Shown: positions 24,036 through 36,780, counted from the stretch's first letter. The stretch is 64,000 nucleotides of DNA from Haliotis asinina (GCF_037392515.1 NC_090288.1:5635501-5699500), one strand, 5' to 3'. Notes: generated from the letters alone by a model not told the origin. Numbers and translations: made by a program.

Positions 24036-24128
24036 ACACCTTCAGATTCCAACCCCCACCCCCCTCCCAAGTTTACGAAAAGGAAACGTGTGTCAAGCAG
24101 TATGCAAGTTCTGATAACGTCATAACTT

Positions 24129-24294
24129 AGGAAGATGGGGTAGCCTAGAGAGTAAAGCGATAGCTTGTCACGCCGACAACGCGAGTTCCATTCTCCACGT
24201 GTAGAATGTGTGAAGCTCATTTTGGTGTCCCCCGTTGTGCTAATGCTGGAATATTGCTAAGAGTAGCACAAACCCAAACTCACTCACTTACACA
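24129..24294 (+). repeat. SINE-A
   Basis: GATGGGGTAGCCTAGAGAGT, a mutated B-box GCGAGTTCCATTC, AATGCTGGAATATTGCTAAG and an AACTCACTCACTTA tail. Confidence 0.88.
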
Positions 24295-24749
24295 TTTCTT
24301 CTGTAGAGGGATTTTTACTCCACCAAGAGGAATCGTTTGACCCCAGGACTCCAGCATGGTAAGCAGAGGAGTGTGGACATGGGAGGTAATCAGGTGGGAA
24401 ACATAATCAGCAGCCACTTCCAAAGCTGCAGTCTATGATACTGGAAGATTCCTGCATCCCCTCTGATCTGCATCAAAAGGGCAATACCAGCCATTTCGCC
24501 CACAATCTCACCAGTGAAATGTGGAGAGTTGCGTCCCTTTGTCTGTGCCTACATCATACCAGTTAACGGTCTTCACCACCATAATGAACATCTCTGAACT
24601 GTGTCAGTCGATAGTTCATCTTCTGCCAAACAAACGCCTAGAGATGACTAAACCACGAAGTCAGTTGAACTCCCTCGCTTATTCACTATCTCATAGACCA
24701 GTGTACTTTTAAAGTGCTTTAGGGAATATATTGTCTCGCAGTCTCTGAA

Positions 24750-25890
24750 CCACATTAGGTCGTTATTACAAGACACGTGTTTCTTCTGTTACCTGTAGGT
24801 CTTTATTGCATGACACTTGTGGTATATGTTACCTGTAGGTCGTTATTACAAGACACGTGTCTCTTATGTTACCTGTAGGTCGTTATTGCATGACACCTTG
24901 TGATATATGTTACCCGTAGGTCGTTATTAGAAGAGACGTGTGTTTCTATGTTACCGATAGTTTGGTAGTACATGACACATGTGCATATGTCGTTGGCACG
25001 TTGCCGATATAGGACACGTGTTGTAACTGATATATGGCACGTGTTGTAACTGATATATGACACGTGTTATAACTGATATATGACACGTGTTGTAACTAAT
25101 ATATTACACGTGTTGTAACTAATATATGGCACGTGTTCTAACTGATATATGGCACCTGCGTTGTACGCTGTAAATGCTATTTGATTGCAATGTTACATGG
25201 CCGATACTGCACAGTGCCACCGAAATCTGACACACATGGTAAAATGTAACCGGTAAATGACACAACTGGTATGATGCCATCGCCACACTTGTTAAATGCA
25301 ACCAACATTTTATACATAAGGCGCAATGTACCCTATATTTAGCATTTGTGGCACAATGCATCTTATCAGTAGCACACATGTTACAGTGTAACCGGTACTG
25401 ACACGTGTTGCGAAGTAACCGGAATTGACAAGTGTATACAGCGCACCGGAATTGACAAGTGTATACAGCGCACCGGCATTGACACGTGTTGCGGCCCAGT
25501 CTGTACTGACACATGTTGCACTGCAATCGGTATTGACAAGTATTGCGGCGTGGCCTGTGTTGACACGTGTTGCTGTTCAACCAGTTTTGACACATGTTTG
25601 AGTACAACCGGCATTGACACGTTACAGTGTACCGGTATTAACACGTGTAACAACGCCAGTATCGACATGTTGCTATGCAACCGGTATTGACACTTGTAAC
25701 AGTGTATCGGTATTAACATGTGTTATAGCACCAGTATCGACATGTGTTATAGTGCGTCCGGTATTGACACGTGTAACAGCGCAGTATCGATATGTGTTAC
25801 AGCGCAACCGGTATTGACACTTGTTGCAATGCAACCAATATCGACTGATTACCGGTATTGACACGTGTTGCAGTGCCAACGGTATTGACT
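24750..25890. repeat. Compound minisatellite rich in CACGTG E-boxes
   Basis: Three blocks: (1) about 24770-24960, ~40-bp units with CTGTAGGTCGTTATTACAAG + ACACGTGT; (2) about 25010-25155, 23-bp units GATATATGACACGTGTTGTA + ACT; (3) about 25380-25885, units of about 27-29 bp built on CCGGTATTGACACGTGTTGC. Roughly a dozen palindromic ACACGTGT sites occur. The bridge at 25158-25285 matches the dispersed sequence at 23640-23775. Open frames here on both strands follow the repeat and are not considered genes. Confidence 0.92.
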
Positions 25891-26443
25891 CTCAAGATCA
25901 GAAACTGTCTGTGAAATGTCCCTTTATGCATTCCCGGTCAGAGCGCAGTCTGGATGCAGGGCATTATATATTTAGCAGCAATTATCCCTGCAATTATAGG
26001 CGTCTAAACTGTTAATATGTCCCACATCCACTGCACAGTAGTCGCGGCCGTTGTAGTGTCTGCCTTGCAGGATCAGTGCTTACTGTTGCGGAAACTAATC
26101 CCTGGAACCAGGTAGGTAGAATTAGTAACATGCCTTGTAATCAGAGGAATATGTTATTCGCATCACTTATTGATTGTAGGTTGACTCAACGTAGATGTAT
26201 GGGTAAATAACTGCGGAGGTGAGATGCAGCATGCTTTAGGTCATCGGGAGGAAAATAGTCAATATTCACAAGAATAACAACATATGGCTTGACTAAACAA
26301 GACTTCTGAGAGGAGGACAGGATTTAGAGGCTAGTGTATTCAACTGAAGAGGCTGCTTGAAAACATGGCACCACAGGTTTGAACTGTGACGAAGAGTGTT
26401 TCCGGGCAGACAACAAATCAACTTTAGGTGGTTCTAGAGAAAT

Positions 26444-27141
26444 ATGCCACCTCCAACGGCGAAGAAGGGCGTGTTTATTGCCGGGAAGAAAAAGAAGGTC
26501 CCAGATCCTTGGTGCCTCGTCTGTGGCGTCAACCTGCGTCTCGACGGTCGTAGCTTCATCGTCCTCACGAGCGGCGATGCTGAGGAGACACGTAAACTGT
26601 TTGTACTGATTCTTGGAGTCCAGTTCCGGAGTGACTACGCCTCTGTGAATTTATGCAGTAAATGCGAGAGATCACTGAAAAGGATCAACCGATATGGAGG
26701 GCTTGAATCGTCTAAGTCCGAAGCTAATATTCTGAAGAAGTCTCTTGCGGAGAATCTAATGAAGAAGGGCCAAGACACTGTTGAGGCTAGCGAATCTGAT
26801 AAATTTGAAATAAATAATTTCAAAGGCACAAAGCCAAAGCCCGGGGCTAAACAAAACATCAAGAGTAAGTTCGACTCAGAAATGGAGAATTACTTGTGTT
26901 GTTTTTTCGCACACGTTTGCGCAACAGCGTGTCAAGATTAATTCTGAAGGGATCCATGTGTGAGTTTCATACAACTGTTAATTTCAAGGGGAGTGTTGTG
27001 AATTTGTGTCGTGTTATACTTCCAGAGTCAGAGCCGCTGATTGAAGAAGAGGCTGAGGAGTGGAAGGAGAACCAGGACTGGGAACAAGACGCAGACGACA
27101 GCGAGAACATCGACACAAATAAGGTAGTCGCAGGACCTTGA
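26444..27141 (+). CDS. Partial gene model: CxxC...CxxC protein with acidic tail exon
   Basis: I do not recognise the gene. The first exon starts at ATG 26444 (in-frame TAG nine bases upstream) and ends at a consensus donor AAGA|GTAAGT (26864). It encodes a basic start (MPPPTAKKGVFIAGKKKK), then PDPWCLVCGVNL and VNLCSKCERSLKRINRYGG. The two CxxC pairs spaced by about 50 residues resemble ZAD-type zinc-binding N-terminal modules, which bind one zinc ion. The next exon starts at 27026 after TATACTTCCAG and reads SEPLIEEEAEEWKENQDWEQ, strongly acidic; it either stops at 27139-27141 (178 residues) or uses a weak donor AAG|GTAGTC at 27123, which is in phase 0 with the exon at 29387. Whether it is a separate gene is unresolved. 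Confidence 0.5.
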
Positions 27142-28285
27142 CGCTTGAATTCATTAATACACTGTTGACTAGCGATGCTAGCACTGAGAAGTGACAACGA
27201 CATTGAATATGTTCAGTTACTGGACAACTGGCATGACAGACAGAATCACCTTCCCGGTTTCACTTCAGACTCACTGTTCATGTTAGAACACCACAAATCC
27301 GGAAGTGGTAATTACATGCACTTGATGTATCAAGTCAGTTATGCAAGACATGCTTCACAGTTAATTTAGTTTGATTCTTGTACCATAAAGTGCTGCAAAG
27401 TTAATTTGTCAATGACAGATCTCCATTTGACTAATGACTAATGACCGACAATGATATCAATAAGTACCTACATACCACGTAGCAGATATCAAGTAGCCCT
27501 GGTATTTCTTTTCAAATTCCAGTGAGAGTTCCTTTGGTAGTAAATGGTATAGCAGTAATGTCAAAACGGGAAATTCAAAGATATGATCTGTAGTACGTAT
27601 TAATGGACCTGAAAGGCACTCTGTACCACAGTGATATCTAAAAATATCACGTAATAAGTTTGCTCGCATATGTTTAAAGGTTAATTTCCACTTGTCAGAG
27701 ATAATATTTTCCGATAGTTCAGCTCTTCATTTATGTAATTCCATCTGCACTTAATAATGAGAGTTGGTAATAGTTTCATTGCAGTGACAAATCAACAATA
27801 ATGATTCAACACAACCTTGGAACCTAAACAATGATAGGCTGCTGAACAATTTGGATATTTATAGTAAGGTTCAAAAGTTTGGGTTCCAGTAGAGCTGATC
27901 TGGCGAAGTAGGTAACGTTCCAAATAGCAAATGTCGTGTATTTATTGCATATTTTTTTCATATCATGAAGTGTTCTACTTTGTCTGTCTGACAGTCCCTG
28001 AACTGCATTAGTTTCTTTTCCGCTGAGCCCTTTCTATGATGGTAAAGATTTAAATGAAGTCTAGATTTCCAAAGGTTCAGAATCTTCCTTATCACTTTGA
28101 CTACTTTTCATTTTAAAAGGAATTGTTTGTTTCTGTCGACATGTATTCAGAGACTGAGAGTTTAGTCATGTTCTACTTCGTACTTCTGTTACTGTGTTGG
28201 GTACCATGGGAAGCGTGGGCCACTGTGATCCTCGCATGGAGTACCGTAGTTCTGGTGAATTATCATGATTGAACGTTAGTTTTAA
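27142..28285. other. No gene seen
   Basis: AT-rich stretch between the acidic exon and the SINE-A at 28286. It would be intron if the 27026 and 29387 exons belong together. Confidence 0.35.
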
Positions 28286-28444
28286 GTAACTTGAGTTTTA
28301 CGCCGCATTTAGCTATATTCCAGCAATATCACGGCTTTGGACAACAAATGTGGGCTTCGGACATAGTGCCAGTGTGGGGAATCTCTCGAACCCGGGTGTT
28401 CAGCGTGACGAGCGAACCCTTTAACCACATGGCTACCCCCACCT
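28286..28444 (-). repeat. SINE-A
   Basis: TTGAGTTTTACGCCGCATTT on the tail side, CCAGCAATATCACGG, TGTGGGGAATCTCTCGAACC (B-box complement) and GCGTGACGAGCGAACCCTTT mark the copy. Confidence 0.9.
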
Positions 28445-28449
28445 TATTG

Positions 28450-28700
28450 ACCGTGTTGAGTACCATGACTAGGGTGGATCATTGCGATTGACAGATGAGT
28501 ACCATGACTAGAGTGGAGCATTGCACCCACCGTTGAGTACCATGGCTTAGGTGCATCATTGCGATTGACCATTGAGTACCATGACTCGGGTGGAGCACTG
28601 CAACTGACCGTTGAGTACCATGACTAGGGTGGATCATGGCGACTGACCGTTGAGTACCATGACCCATTCAGATATTGTGATCCTCGGATTCATTACCATG
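28450..28700. repeat. 39-bp minisatellite, about six copies
   Basis: GAGTACCATGACTAGGGTGG with ATCATTGCGATTGACCGTT recurs; GAGTACC starts at 28458, 28497, 28535, 28574, 28613 and 28652. It directly abuts the SINE-A head. Confidence 0.93.
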
Positions 28701-29386
28701 GCTAGCGTGGATCACTTTCATTCTGTATTGGAAAAATACAGTGAGTTTAGAAAGATACAGAATTGATGTTGGGCAAATAGTGTCTGGCCTGTGGTGTTAA
28801 TGAGGTGTGTGGGTTCAGGGGGCTAGTTCACGGAGAATGCGAACAAGACTTATGTGGAATCTGACCTTGTGTTTAGGCTGTTTGTGAAAACAATCTTGTT
28901 TCTCATCACCAACCCAAAAATTAGACACGACGATAAGAACATTTGTTTTTTAAACAAGACAAAATGCAACTTTGACTCTCAAAATGTGCAAGAACTTTCA
29001 CACTTCTAAATTTTGATTTTTCATCTGATAAAAGGTGTAAATTTCCATAAAAGGCAAAGGCTTTTGCGAATACAATAAATATAATATAAAAATAAAATAC
29101 ACCCGCCCTATCCGTATATTTTTTGAAAAGGTAATAAGAAACAAGGTTATTTTTACGTTTTTATTACTTTTTCATCTAATTTTATTATTTATATTTATTT
29201 TATTCGTTTTATTTTATTTTATTTTTTTTTTAACATATGACAAACAATATAAATATGTTTACATGGGAACAGACAGAACCTTGGACATTACACAGACTAG
29301 TCATGATAGATATTCCCACCAAAGCCACAAAGTCATCTGACAGGGTTCTTGAAACCTCTGTGTCAAAATGTGACTTGCTTTCTTAG

Positions 29387-32300
29387 ATGCCGTTCGGTTT
29401 CTTGAAAAAGTCCAAGAAGGACAAGAAAGACAAGAAGGACAAGAAGAAAGAAAATGAGGCAGTCGTCGATGACGCCAAACCTGAAGACCAACAACCCATC
29501 GTGGAAGCTCCTGACGCCGACCAGACTCCTGCGCCGCGAGTATTTAAAGAGGGGACTACACTGGCCGCGATGGCGAGCACCGTACCCAAGAAACCGCCTC
29601 CAGTTAAGGATGATAGTGAAGAGTACCCGGATGGTGGGTTTGATCCCAGCAGTTATGCTGCACCTAGCAACGACACCAAGACCAGTCAGCCATTCACACA
29701 AGTAGGTGAATTTTAACCTTTAACCCTGTGACTCCCTGTAAGACGTCGTGGGCAGAGAACATCTGTATATTTGAAAGCGTAATCCGTTTGATCTGTTTTT
29801 TCATCTATGTATCTGATGTATCCAGATATGTCCATACATAGAGACATCCATGATCCTTTAATGTATCTGTGCATGGACACGTTGTTAAATCGGTGTATCA
29901 TAACATTTGAACTACAGCCAGGAGACAAACAGTGACGCTTACAGCAATAGGACATGGCGCAGGTTGATGGGGTCGAGATGACACATGTTACAATAAACTC
30001 AATTTGCATATTCACAGTGTATTCTCTAACAGAATTCGATACGTTTGACTAGAAAATCGATCTGGATTACAATATGGATAGCATATGTGCCCAGGCTGGA
30101 TGTGGAGCTTCTTTATTTCGTTTATTATGATCCTTACTAAAAGTACTTTTATTACAATGATAAGTATGACACAGCTTGGTTTATCTAGCCTTGATTGAAG
30201 GCGACCCCGTGAAGCCACAGTATAGTCCTTACCCTTGCCATTGCCCCAGGTCATTGGAAATGTCCAAGGCCTTTTGATTAGGTGTATTCCATGTTTTGGC
30301 AGCATGCCGAAATGTGTATTATTTTGAAAGTTATGGTATATGTATAAATATCCAGGTTTGTCATGACGTCCATAGATCTTTGACATGTCCTAAATCATCA
30401 GATTTTCTGCATCCTATCAAGGCATATTCTGCAGACGTATTCCAGTTCGTAGTAGTTACATGTTGAAGGAACCGTTGGCGAATATATGCATCGCCATATA
30501 TGTATATACCTTTACATGTATATGGAGGTATATATACACAGCTGTATACACGCGAGCTTATCTGACTGCGAAGTTTCACAACAAACAAAGGTCTGCTGAC
30601 TAGGGGCCATTTCAAGAAGCAATCTTTACTAAGGTTACCCTTAACTCCCATTCTTTAGCATTGCACTAAGGTTTCATTAGTGACTTACGATCACGTTAGT
30701 GCTTTATGAAATGATGCCCAGTGGACAGGAATGATTTTTATCAGTAGACAACTTCTGAATTGCCATGGAGGCTTGATGACGGTGTTAGCATCTACGCCGA
30801 AACGACGCATCCATAGCGATATTGATGATGTTGTTTTTATTCTTCAAACATCGTTACTATTCATCATACAAGCTTCTAAATGTCACTCAGTGAAGGACTA
30901 TACTGAACACAAACCCCGACAAAAATTGTCCATGTAGGTTTGTTTGTCACATATTCATTTTCAATAGATTTCTCCCGTATATGTACTACCTATGCAGTAG
31001 GTTTGAAAAAGCGGACACACCATTCCCGATTATCAATAATGTTATTTATCTATTATATTTTATTTGGTGTTTGGGCTGCCTGTTCGCAACTTTTGGTGGC
31101 CATCTTGAAGTTAGTGGCCATATTGAAATGGTTTTGATGGCCCCTTGGCTATTTATACTTGCACTCGAATAAAGAAGATGTGAACAAAATTTCATGCATT
31201 TAACTCATGACGTTTTATCATGGGACCGTGAACCAGGGTGCTTCTGTAATGGCTGTGATCTGACAACCCGAACTCATGTGGTTGTGTTCCCTCTCAAACC
31301 AGAGGACACCTGGTCTCGTGACAAGTATCTGGGCCCTTTTAAAAGACCGATTCAAGTGACAAAACAAATCTGACTAGGTATATAAATCTCGTAGGAAACA
31401 AAATCTATGCTTAGCGAGAGATATGAAACAGAATTAAGGCATTTTCCAAAACGGGGCTATGGTGAGAAAGGAACGAGAGTATTGTGTATGGACAATATAA
31501 TGGGCATGTTCTACACTGGATAAACGAGGGCATATGAGTAGGGGTAGTGTGTTTATGTTGATTTGAGTGTCACATTGGCCCAGGATGAACTATTCTGAAT
31601 ACATACTTCGGCCTTCCCGCTAAGTAGATTTCGTGCAGCCTGTGTTCATATCACATTAACACCGTGGCATTTCCTTGGGACAATATCGTGTGTAATTATG
31701 GCATATCTGCTAATTATTAGCCTTCATTGTCATGCATGGAGAGAAGCCTATTATATTCTCACAATAGAAATAAATATAGTATTATTATTGATTGTTTACA
31801 GTTTGGAAGGAAACTTATTGTAATAATAATGTAATTGTAATCAAAATTACTGAGGAAGATCTAGGTTGTATTCACCAAAACTGCCTCGCATACGGACGAG
31901 GATCGAGACATATTTACTCATTTAAGGCATACAAATACCGGTTATTGTTGGTTATGAATATTCTTATGACATGGTAACACAACTTCTTGCAGGTTTAAGT
32001 TTAATAGCTCCATGTCGGTGCGTCGTTGAACGTTTAAGTGCAAGTGTTAGGACGCGTCACAATTTCATTCTGGAAGGCGATACGTCCAGAAACTCTCCGC
32101 ACTGTGGCCAGTTTCTGACAAAACAGTTTACAAAATTCAAAATGCAGTCAGCACGAATATACGCTACAGATGAAACCCTGAAAAAAATATTTTTCGAAAA
32201 CTCAAATTTTAAACTGCCTCGTCCAACAAAACACTTGGTTGCGCAAAACACTTGGGTGGGTTTTTTCACGTTGTGGAGGTAGTAAATGAATGTTTGTGAG

Positions 32301-33503
32301 CATCAGGACAAAATTGTAATCATTTTGAGTATTTCTGATCCCTCTTAATTGTACCGAAAAACGTCTGGCTCGCGGCCTGTTTACAATGAATCATTAAAGG
32401 ACTGATAATGGCAGTATATATTAATGGAAACAGTGTAATGGTTATTACTGATCAAGATCAGTTACTCCAGCTGGTGCTTGTAGGTCCCATGCAGTATTTG
32501 GTACCATTGTGTTTTTTCAGTCTACTTTCAAAACGTATCTGCACACTATAGGATTGCTTTACAGTTAACGAAAAATATATCGGTTCGGTTCAGTTATGAA
32601 AATATCATCTTGTTTTATGCCCAGAGACGACAAACGTGGATGTCAAAATATGCTGACAGGCAAAAACAAATATGCTGTAGTATCATGAGGTGCCTAAGGT
32701 TATTATACATAAGAAATGGTTATTCAATACTGATTTAAACACGGTATCATTGTTGCGAATCTCAGAGTAACATTTTGATAACGTTTGTAATACCTTTATC
32801 AGATCCACTTTTCGAGGATTTACTTTCATTCATCTGACATCTTCACATTAAGAAAGTGTACTTTGTGCAGTGTTGAATGTTCTTTAACGCCACCTTAAAC
32901 GCCAGGGTTAGATTGGTTCTCGAGAAACGATTGGCTGTCTGACTAACTGATTTGTTCGGTTCAGCTTATTTGTTTACCAGAATTATGAGTCCCGAATGAT
33001 CCAGCAGTCTTGCGCGGTCTGCAAGGAATTCAGCCGGTTCTTGTACACAGTGGCTCATCCATACCAGGGACACAGACACCAAATATGACTGTTAATCGCA
33101 TCCTTTATCCTTTGGAACATATACTCATAGGGAACACCTCAAAGTACAAGTGCTCCAAAGTTTCATCCATAGTGCAATACAATGCAATACAATAAAGGAA
33201 CACTTGTACTTTCGGCTATTCCCTTATTTGAACCATGTGTAATTCTGATAAATGTTTTGTTTGGTTTTTTTGTTTGTTTGTTTGTTTTTGTTATATGACT
33301 GAAAAATAGTGTCTCTCTTTTTCCAGGAGAAAGAAAATCCTGTGAAGCTAACAGATTCTGAAGAGACTGAACTGAAGAAACTAGAGGTCAAGGACGCACC
33401 AGTCAAGAGCGAGAACTCTCCACTCATCAATAAGAACGGAGATGTGAAGGAGAGTAAGCTACAGGATCAGCAGCCTGGCATGCTCTGCTGCACCATTCTG
33501 TAG
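29387..33503 (+). CDS. Small charged protein with lysine-rich start and C-terminal CAAX box
   Basis: Two exons, 29387-29701 (donor CACACAA|GTAGGT) and 33327-33503 (acceptor TTTTTCCAG), join in phase 0 to give 163 residues. The N-terminus MPFGFLKKSKKDKKDKKDKK is strongly basic, the middle is acidic and rich in Pro, Asp and Glu (probably disordered), and the protein ends MLCCTIL. CTIL fits a CAAX box; a final Leu favours geranylgeranylation in known CAAX rules, and the preceding Cys could be acylated. This predicts attachment to the cytoplasmic face of a membrane. The ATG follows an acceptor-like TTTCTTAG, so an upstream 5' UTR or coding exon is likely. AATAAA lies at 33552, about 50 bp after the stop. 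I recognise no family; function is unknown. Confidence 0.75.
29702..33326 (+). other. Intron of the CAAX-protein gene
   Basis: About 3.6 kb without an identifiable repeat copy or coding region. Open frames on both strands are short and carry no motif; the 103-codon frame at 31971 has no support beyond length. Confidence 0.45.
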
Positions 33504-33551
33504 CGAGGCTCATAAAAGCGGAAATGACGTCACGTCCTTGACCTTGTAGTC

Positions 33552-33557
33552 AATAAA
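33552..33557 (+). terminator. Polyadenylation signal AATAAA of the CAAX-protein gene
   Basis: GTCAATAAAAACTTTC lies 49 bp after the stop codon at 33501-33503, a usual distance for a short 3' UTR. Confidence 0.7.
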
Positions 33558-36500
33558 AACTTTCGGCTGTTCCAAGAGCAGTTGCTCTTGGTTTCCTAAC
33601 TCTACTACAGTTCTATGGCGTGGTTTGTATTAGAAAGATCGTTGCATGGGGTTGCGTTTGAAAACAAAATATGAAAAAAATATTCTCGAGTGAGTTTGCA
33701 AGACCTTGTTATAATGTGTTGTATTTCGTGACTTGCATGTCAATATAAAGGATATGTTAAACGCTGAAAAGAAAACAAGCCCCGTAATATTTTAGACTCT
33801 TAAAGGCATTTACATAAACACGGTTTAGGTTTACAACTTGATTGATTACGCATGTTTTGGTGAATCGGATGTCAATATACAAGCAATCAAATGATGACCT
33901 GACTGATGTATATGAATGTTCAGCAATGAAAATAGCACATGTATCTTCAGTGTCAGGATAACTTTGCATAATTAGCAGCTTTTTTCAGTTTGACGGTAGG
34001 ACCTCCATCAGGTTTAGGTTATGGATATCGACTTGCTCGCCACCAGTTCAATGTAACGTTCAGAAATAAACGTCATACTGCATCGCCCACTTTCCAAAGC
34101 ACCTGTTGCAGGTCACGTGACGTAGCCTCGTTTGGACCTCGTCATGCGATGGTTAAGGGTTGTTGCAGCTGCTGCAGCCACATCCGGGCATCTATGTTAT
34201 CTTTGTTTGAAACACAAAAGCAGAAATTTCAATGTTATTATGCATCAGTTAGTTGAGACAGGGAAAATATTGACAATATGAAGCGTCAGTCACGAGTGCC
34301 TGTTGTTCAAGAAATTAATATTGAACTGATGAGCAGTTCTTTCGTTAAATTCAACCGCTTTGTTAAAACATTTCTGTTGATGAGTAACACGAGGCCACCT
34401 CCCATTGTTTAGGAATATTCATTTATGGATTTCTTAAATATTGATATTTTAAATACTGGCAAAATCGTTAGAAACTGACCTTATCTTTTTTGGAATGCCT
34501 GCGTTATTAAACAAACACAGTGAAACACACATTGACAACATTTCATAAAAATTCAAACAAAAACGTATATGTAATACACCCAATTATAATTTCGCGCCAC
34601 AATCCAACACAAAGCATTATTGTATGAACCTGTATGAAATTATGAACCTTAAGTAACAAAGTAGGAGTGATTATTTTCAGTTTCGTATTTTTAGTTTTAG
34701 TTATCACTGGCCTGTGCTTATAGCTATTGTTAGAGCGTCTCAAATTTTGGAAATGGGCTTATTTTAACACATACTCTTTATGAACTTTTTTCTGTAAGTC
34801 TGTGTAGAGGCAGGCGCTTGTAACGCAAAGAAATATACTGAACAAAACAATTTTCTGTACTGTACTGGTTGTGATGTATCTTGTAGCTGCTAATGCTTTG
34901 GTTTCACATGTATATTATATCAGAATATTTACTGTGTTATATATATATTGTATGTCTGTTAATTTATGTCTTTGACATCTGCTGGGTTACTGTTAGTTTT
35001 ACACTTTTTTACTGTAAAATATATCCATGTACAGAAACGCACATATGATGTGGCATGATAACACAAGGACTAATGTGATACCATAAGGACGAATGTGATA
35101 CAAATGGTTATGACTGGTTTAAAAAGTACGGCCAGGAAATTCAGGCAACTACTGTTCTTAGACACTCACGTGATCTTCTCGCTAATCTAAGGTGAAGGTC
35201 AGAATACTAAGGTCAAGGTCAAACAGTACCGTTACAGTCATTTATCATGTGTCGTTTGTGAAAATATGATCTAGGCCGACTTAACCATTCGATATAGTCT
35301 GTTAATAGACCCCCTGCTTACATGATAAATAATCTCAGCCGAACTGGTGCTATATTATGTGGGCGTTGGCGGCTTTCACCACGATGTGCCTTATTGCAAT
35401 ATGTATCGGAGCCAAGTTTCTTAAAGCCAGTATTCCATGTAAGTAACGTCTTCCTCCCTGCTACGCGTAATCTGATCTCTGGAGGTCTCGGATAAGCGAG
35501 ATAAGCTTTTTAAATTCAGTTTAATATCTATCATACCTACCACAGCGATAACTTCAATGTTACGAATCCAATTCTGTTTTATTCTGTTGTATTATATCTT
35601 GTATGATATTCTGACTCTCCTACGTGCGATTTATGTTTGTTTTTGTCTTTTTGTGACGGATGTTCTTGACTGACATTATGCATGTTTGAGGAGAGAATAA
35701 CTGCGAACCTGATGCAGAATATGCATTTCAAAGAATAACACATTTTGGGCTTAATTCCAGAGGAAACAATGCCAGAGTTGGCCTTTGGTTGAGTAATTAA
35801 TTTCTACAACGTAATGTTTACAAATATACGTTTTCAGGAATGTTTTTCAATATTTTTTTAAATATAGCATGTTTGTTCCTTGTAACAAAAAAATCAATGA
35901 AGCTTAAAGATACAGCCTAACTTAAGAATTGGGGTGGGGATAGCAGTAGAAATTATGGACAGTCAAATTTTCCATGTTTTCAAAGAGTGGCAATTCATGC
36001 ATTTGACATGAACATTACGCAGTGTTAAAACAGAAATGCAATATAATGTCGACTCATATTTTATAGTAATAGCAAATCACGTCAATGTATTTTTATTTAT
36101 TTTCATGTTCTTTTACTTCTATGATACTGAGAACAAATCTTATATCTCCGTGTTAAGACATATTACATTATGTCATCCACGTGAACAATAATTGTTCATT
36201 GTTTATTTGCCCTGTGTTATTGGCCTGGCTAGGAGAGAGATATTCTTGAGATGACACTGTCATCCCGAAGTTAGCGATCTAAAGACGCCTCCAGTGCTTC
36301 CCGTCTTACTCTCCGGGTTGTTTGTTGTTCGTTGGTAATAAACTCTTCTAAAATACACGACCAGGGCTGTTGTTGTTTGTTCGGCGCAGCGATCGAGGAT
36401 GACACAATATACACAAAAACGTGCCCGCTCCATGGTGCTGTGGATAGTGTGAACAAAGAGGACGAAATGTCGATGGTTTGATCCCGACATGCCATCTGAC

Positions 36501-36640
36501 TTTGAAAGATTTACTTGCTGTTTCCCAGCCTGTAATTAAGGACTACAAGTACTGACTGAGTTGGGATTAGTGTTCTATGTCTGAATGCCTTTTAGCTATA
36601 GCATCCCAGCGGGCGAGCTCCAACATTTGAGGGACAGTGC
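33558..36640. other. No gene seen
   Basis: AT-rich, likely intergenic. A stretch at 36255-36500 has higher GC and an open frame on the minus strand but no domain I can name. No SINE copy was found here, which is unusual for this window. Confidence 0.4.
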
Positions 36641-36644
36641 AGAT

Positions 36645-36780
36645 GTCCAGCTATATGGCGGCGGTCTGTGAAGAACAGAGTCTGGATCTGGTGATCAACA
36701 GCATGAGCATTGTTCGACGCAACTTGGATACAATGGCATGTGTCAACCAAATCAGCCTGGCACCCTGGGTCTGTTGCGCC
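36645..36780 (-). repeat. SINE-B fragment
   Basis: GCTATATGGCGGCGGTCTGT, CTGGTGATCAACAGCATGAG and ATGGCATGTGTCAACCAAAT match SINE-B. Confidence 0.85.

Noticed and set aside
25119..25879. Cysteine-rich frames on both strands (for example QYRLQCNMCQYRLGRNTCQ-type repeats), which look like a repeat protein
   Set aside because: They are the E-box minisatellite read in several frames; no start context, splice sites or frame preservation between units.
24750..25890. CRISPR-like array
   Set aside because: Direct repeats are contiguous and degenerate with no unique spacers, and the genome is eukaryotic.
32010..32282. 103-codon + frame (31971-32282)
   Set aside because: No domain, and it lies within the intron of the CAAX-protein gene.
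36260..36495. Minus-strand frame as a gene or LTR fragment
   Set aside because: Slightly GC-rich with an AATAAA-like site, but no paired LTR, primer binding site or protein motif could be found.
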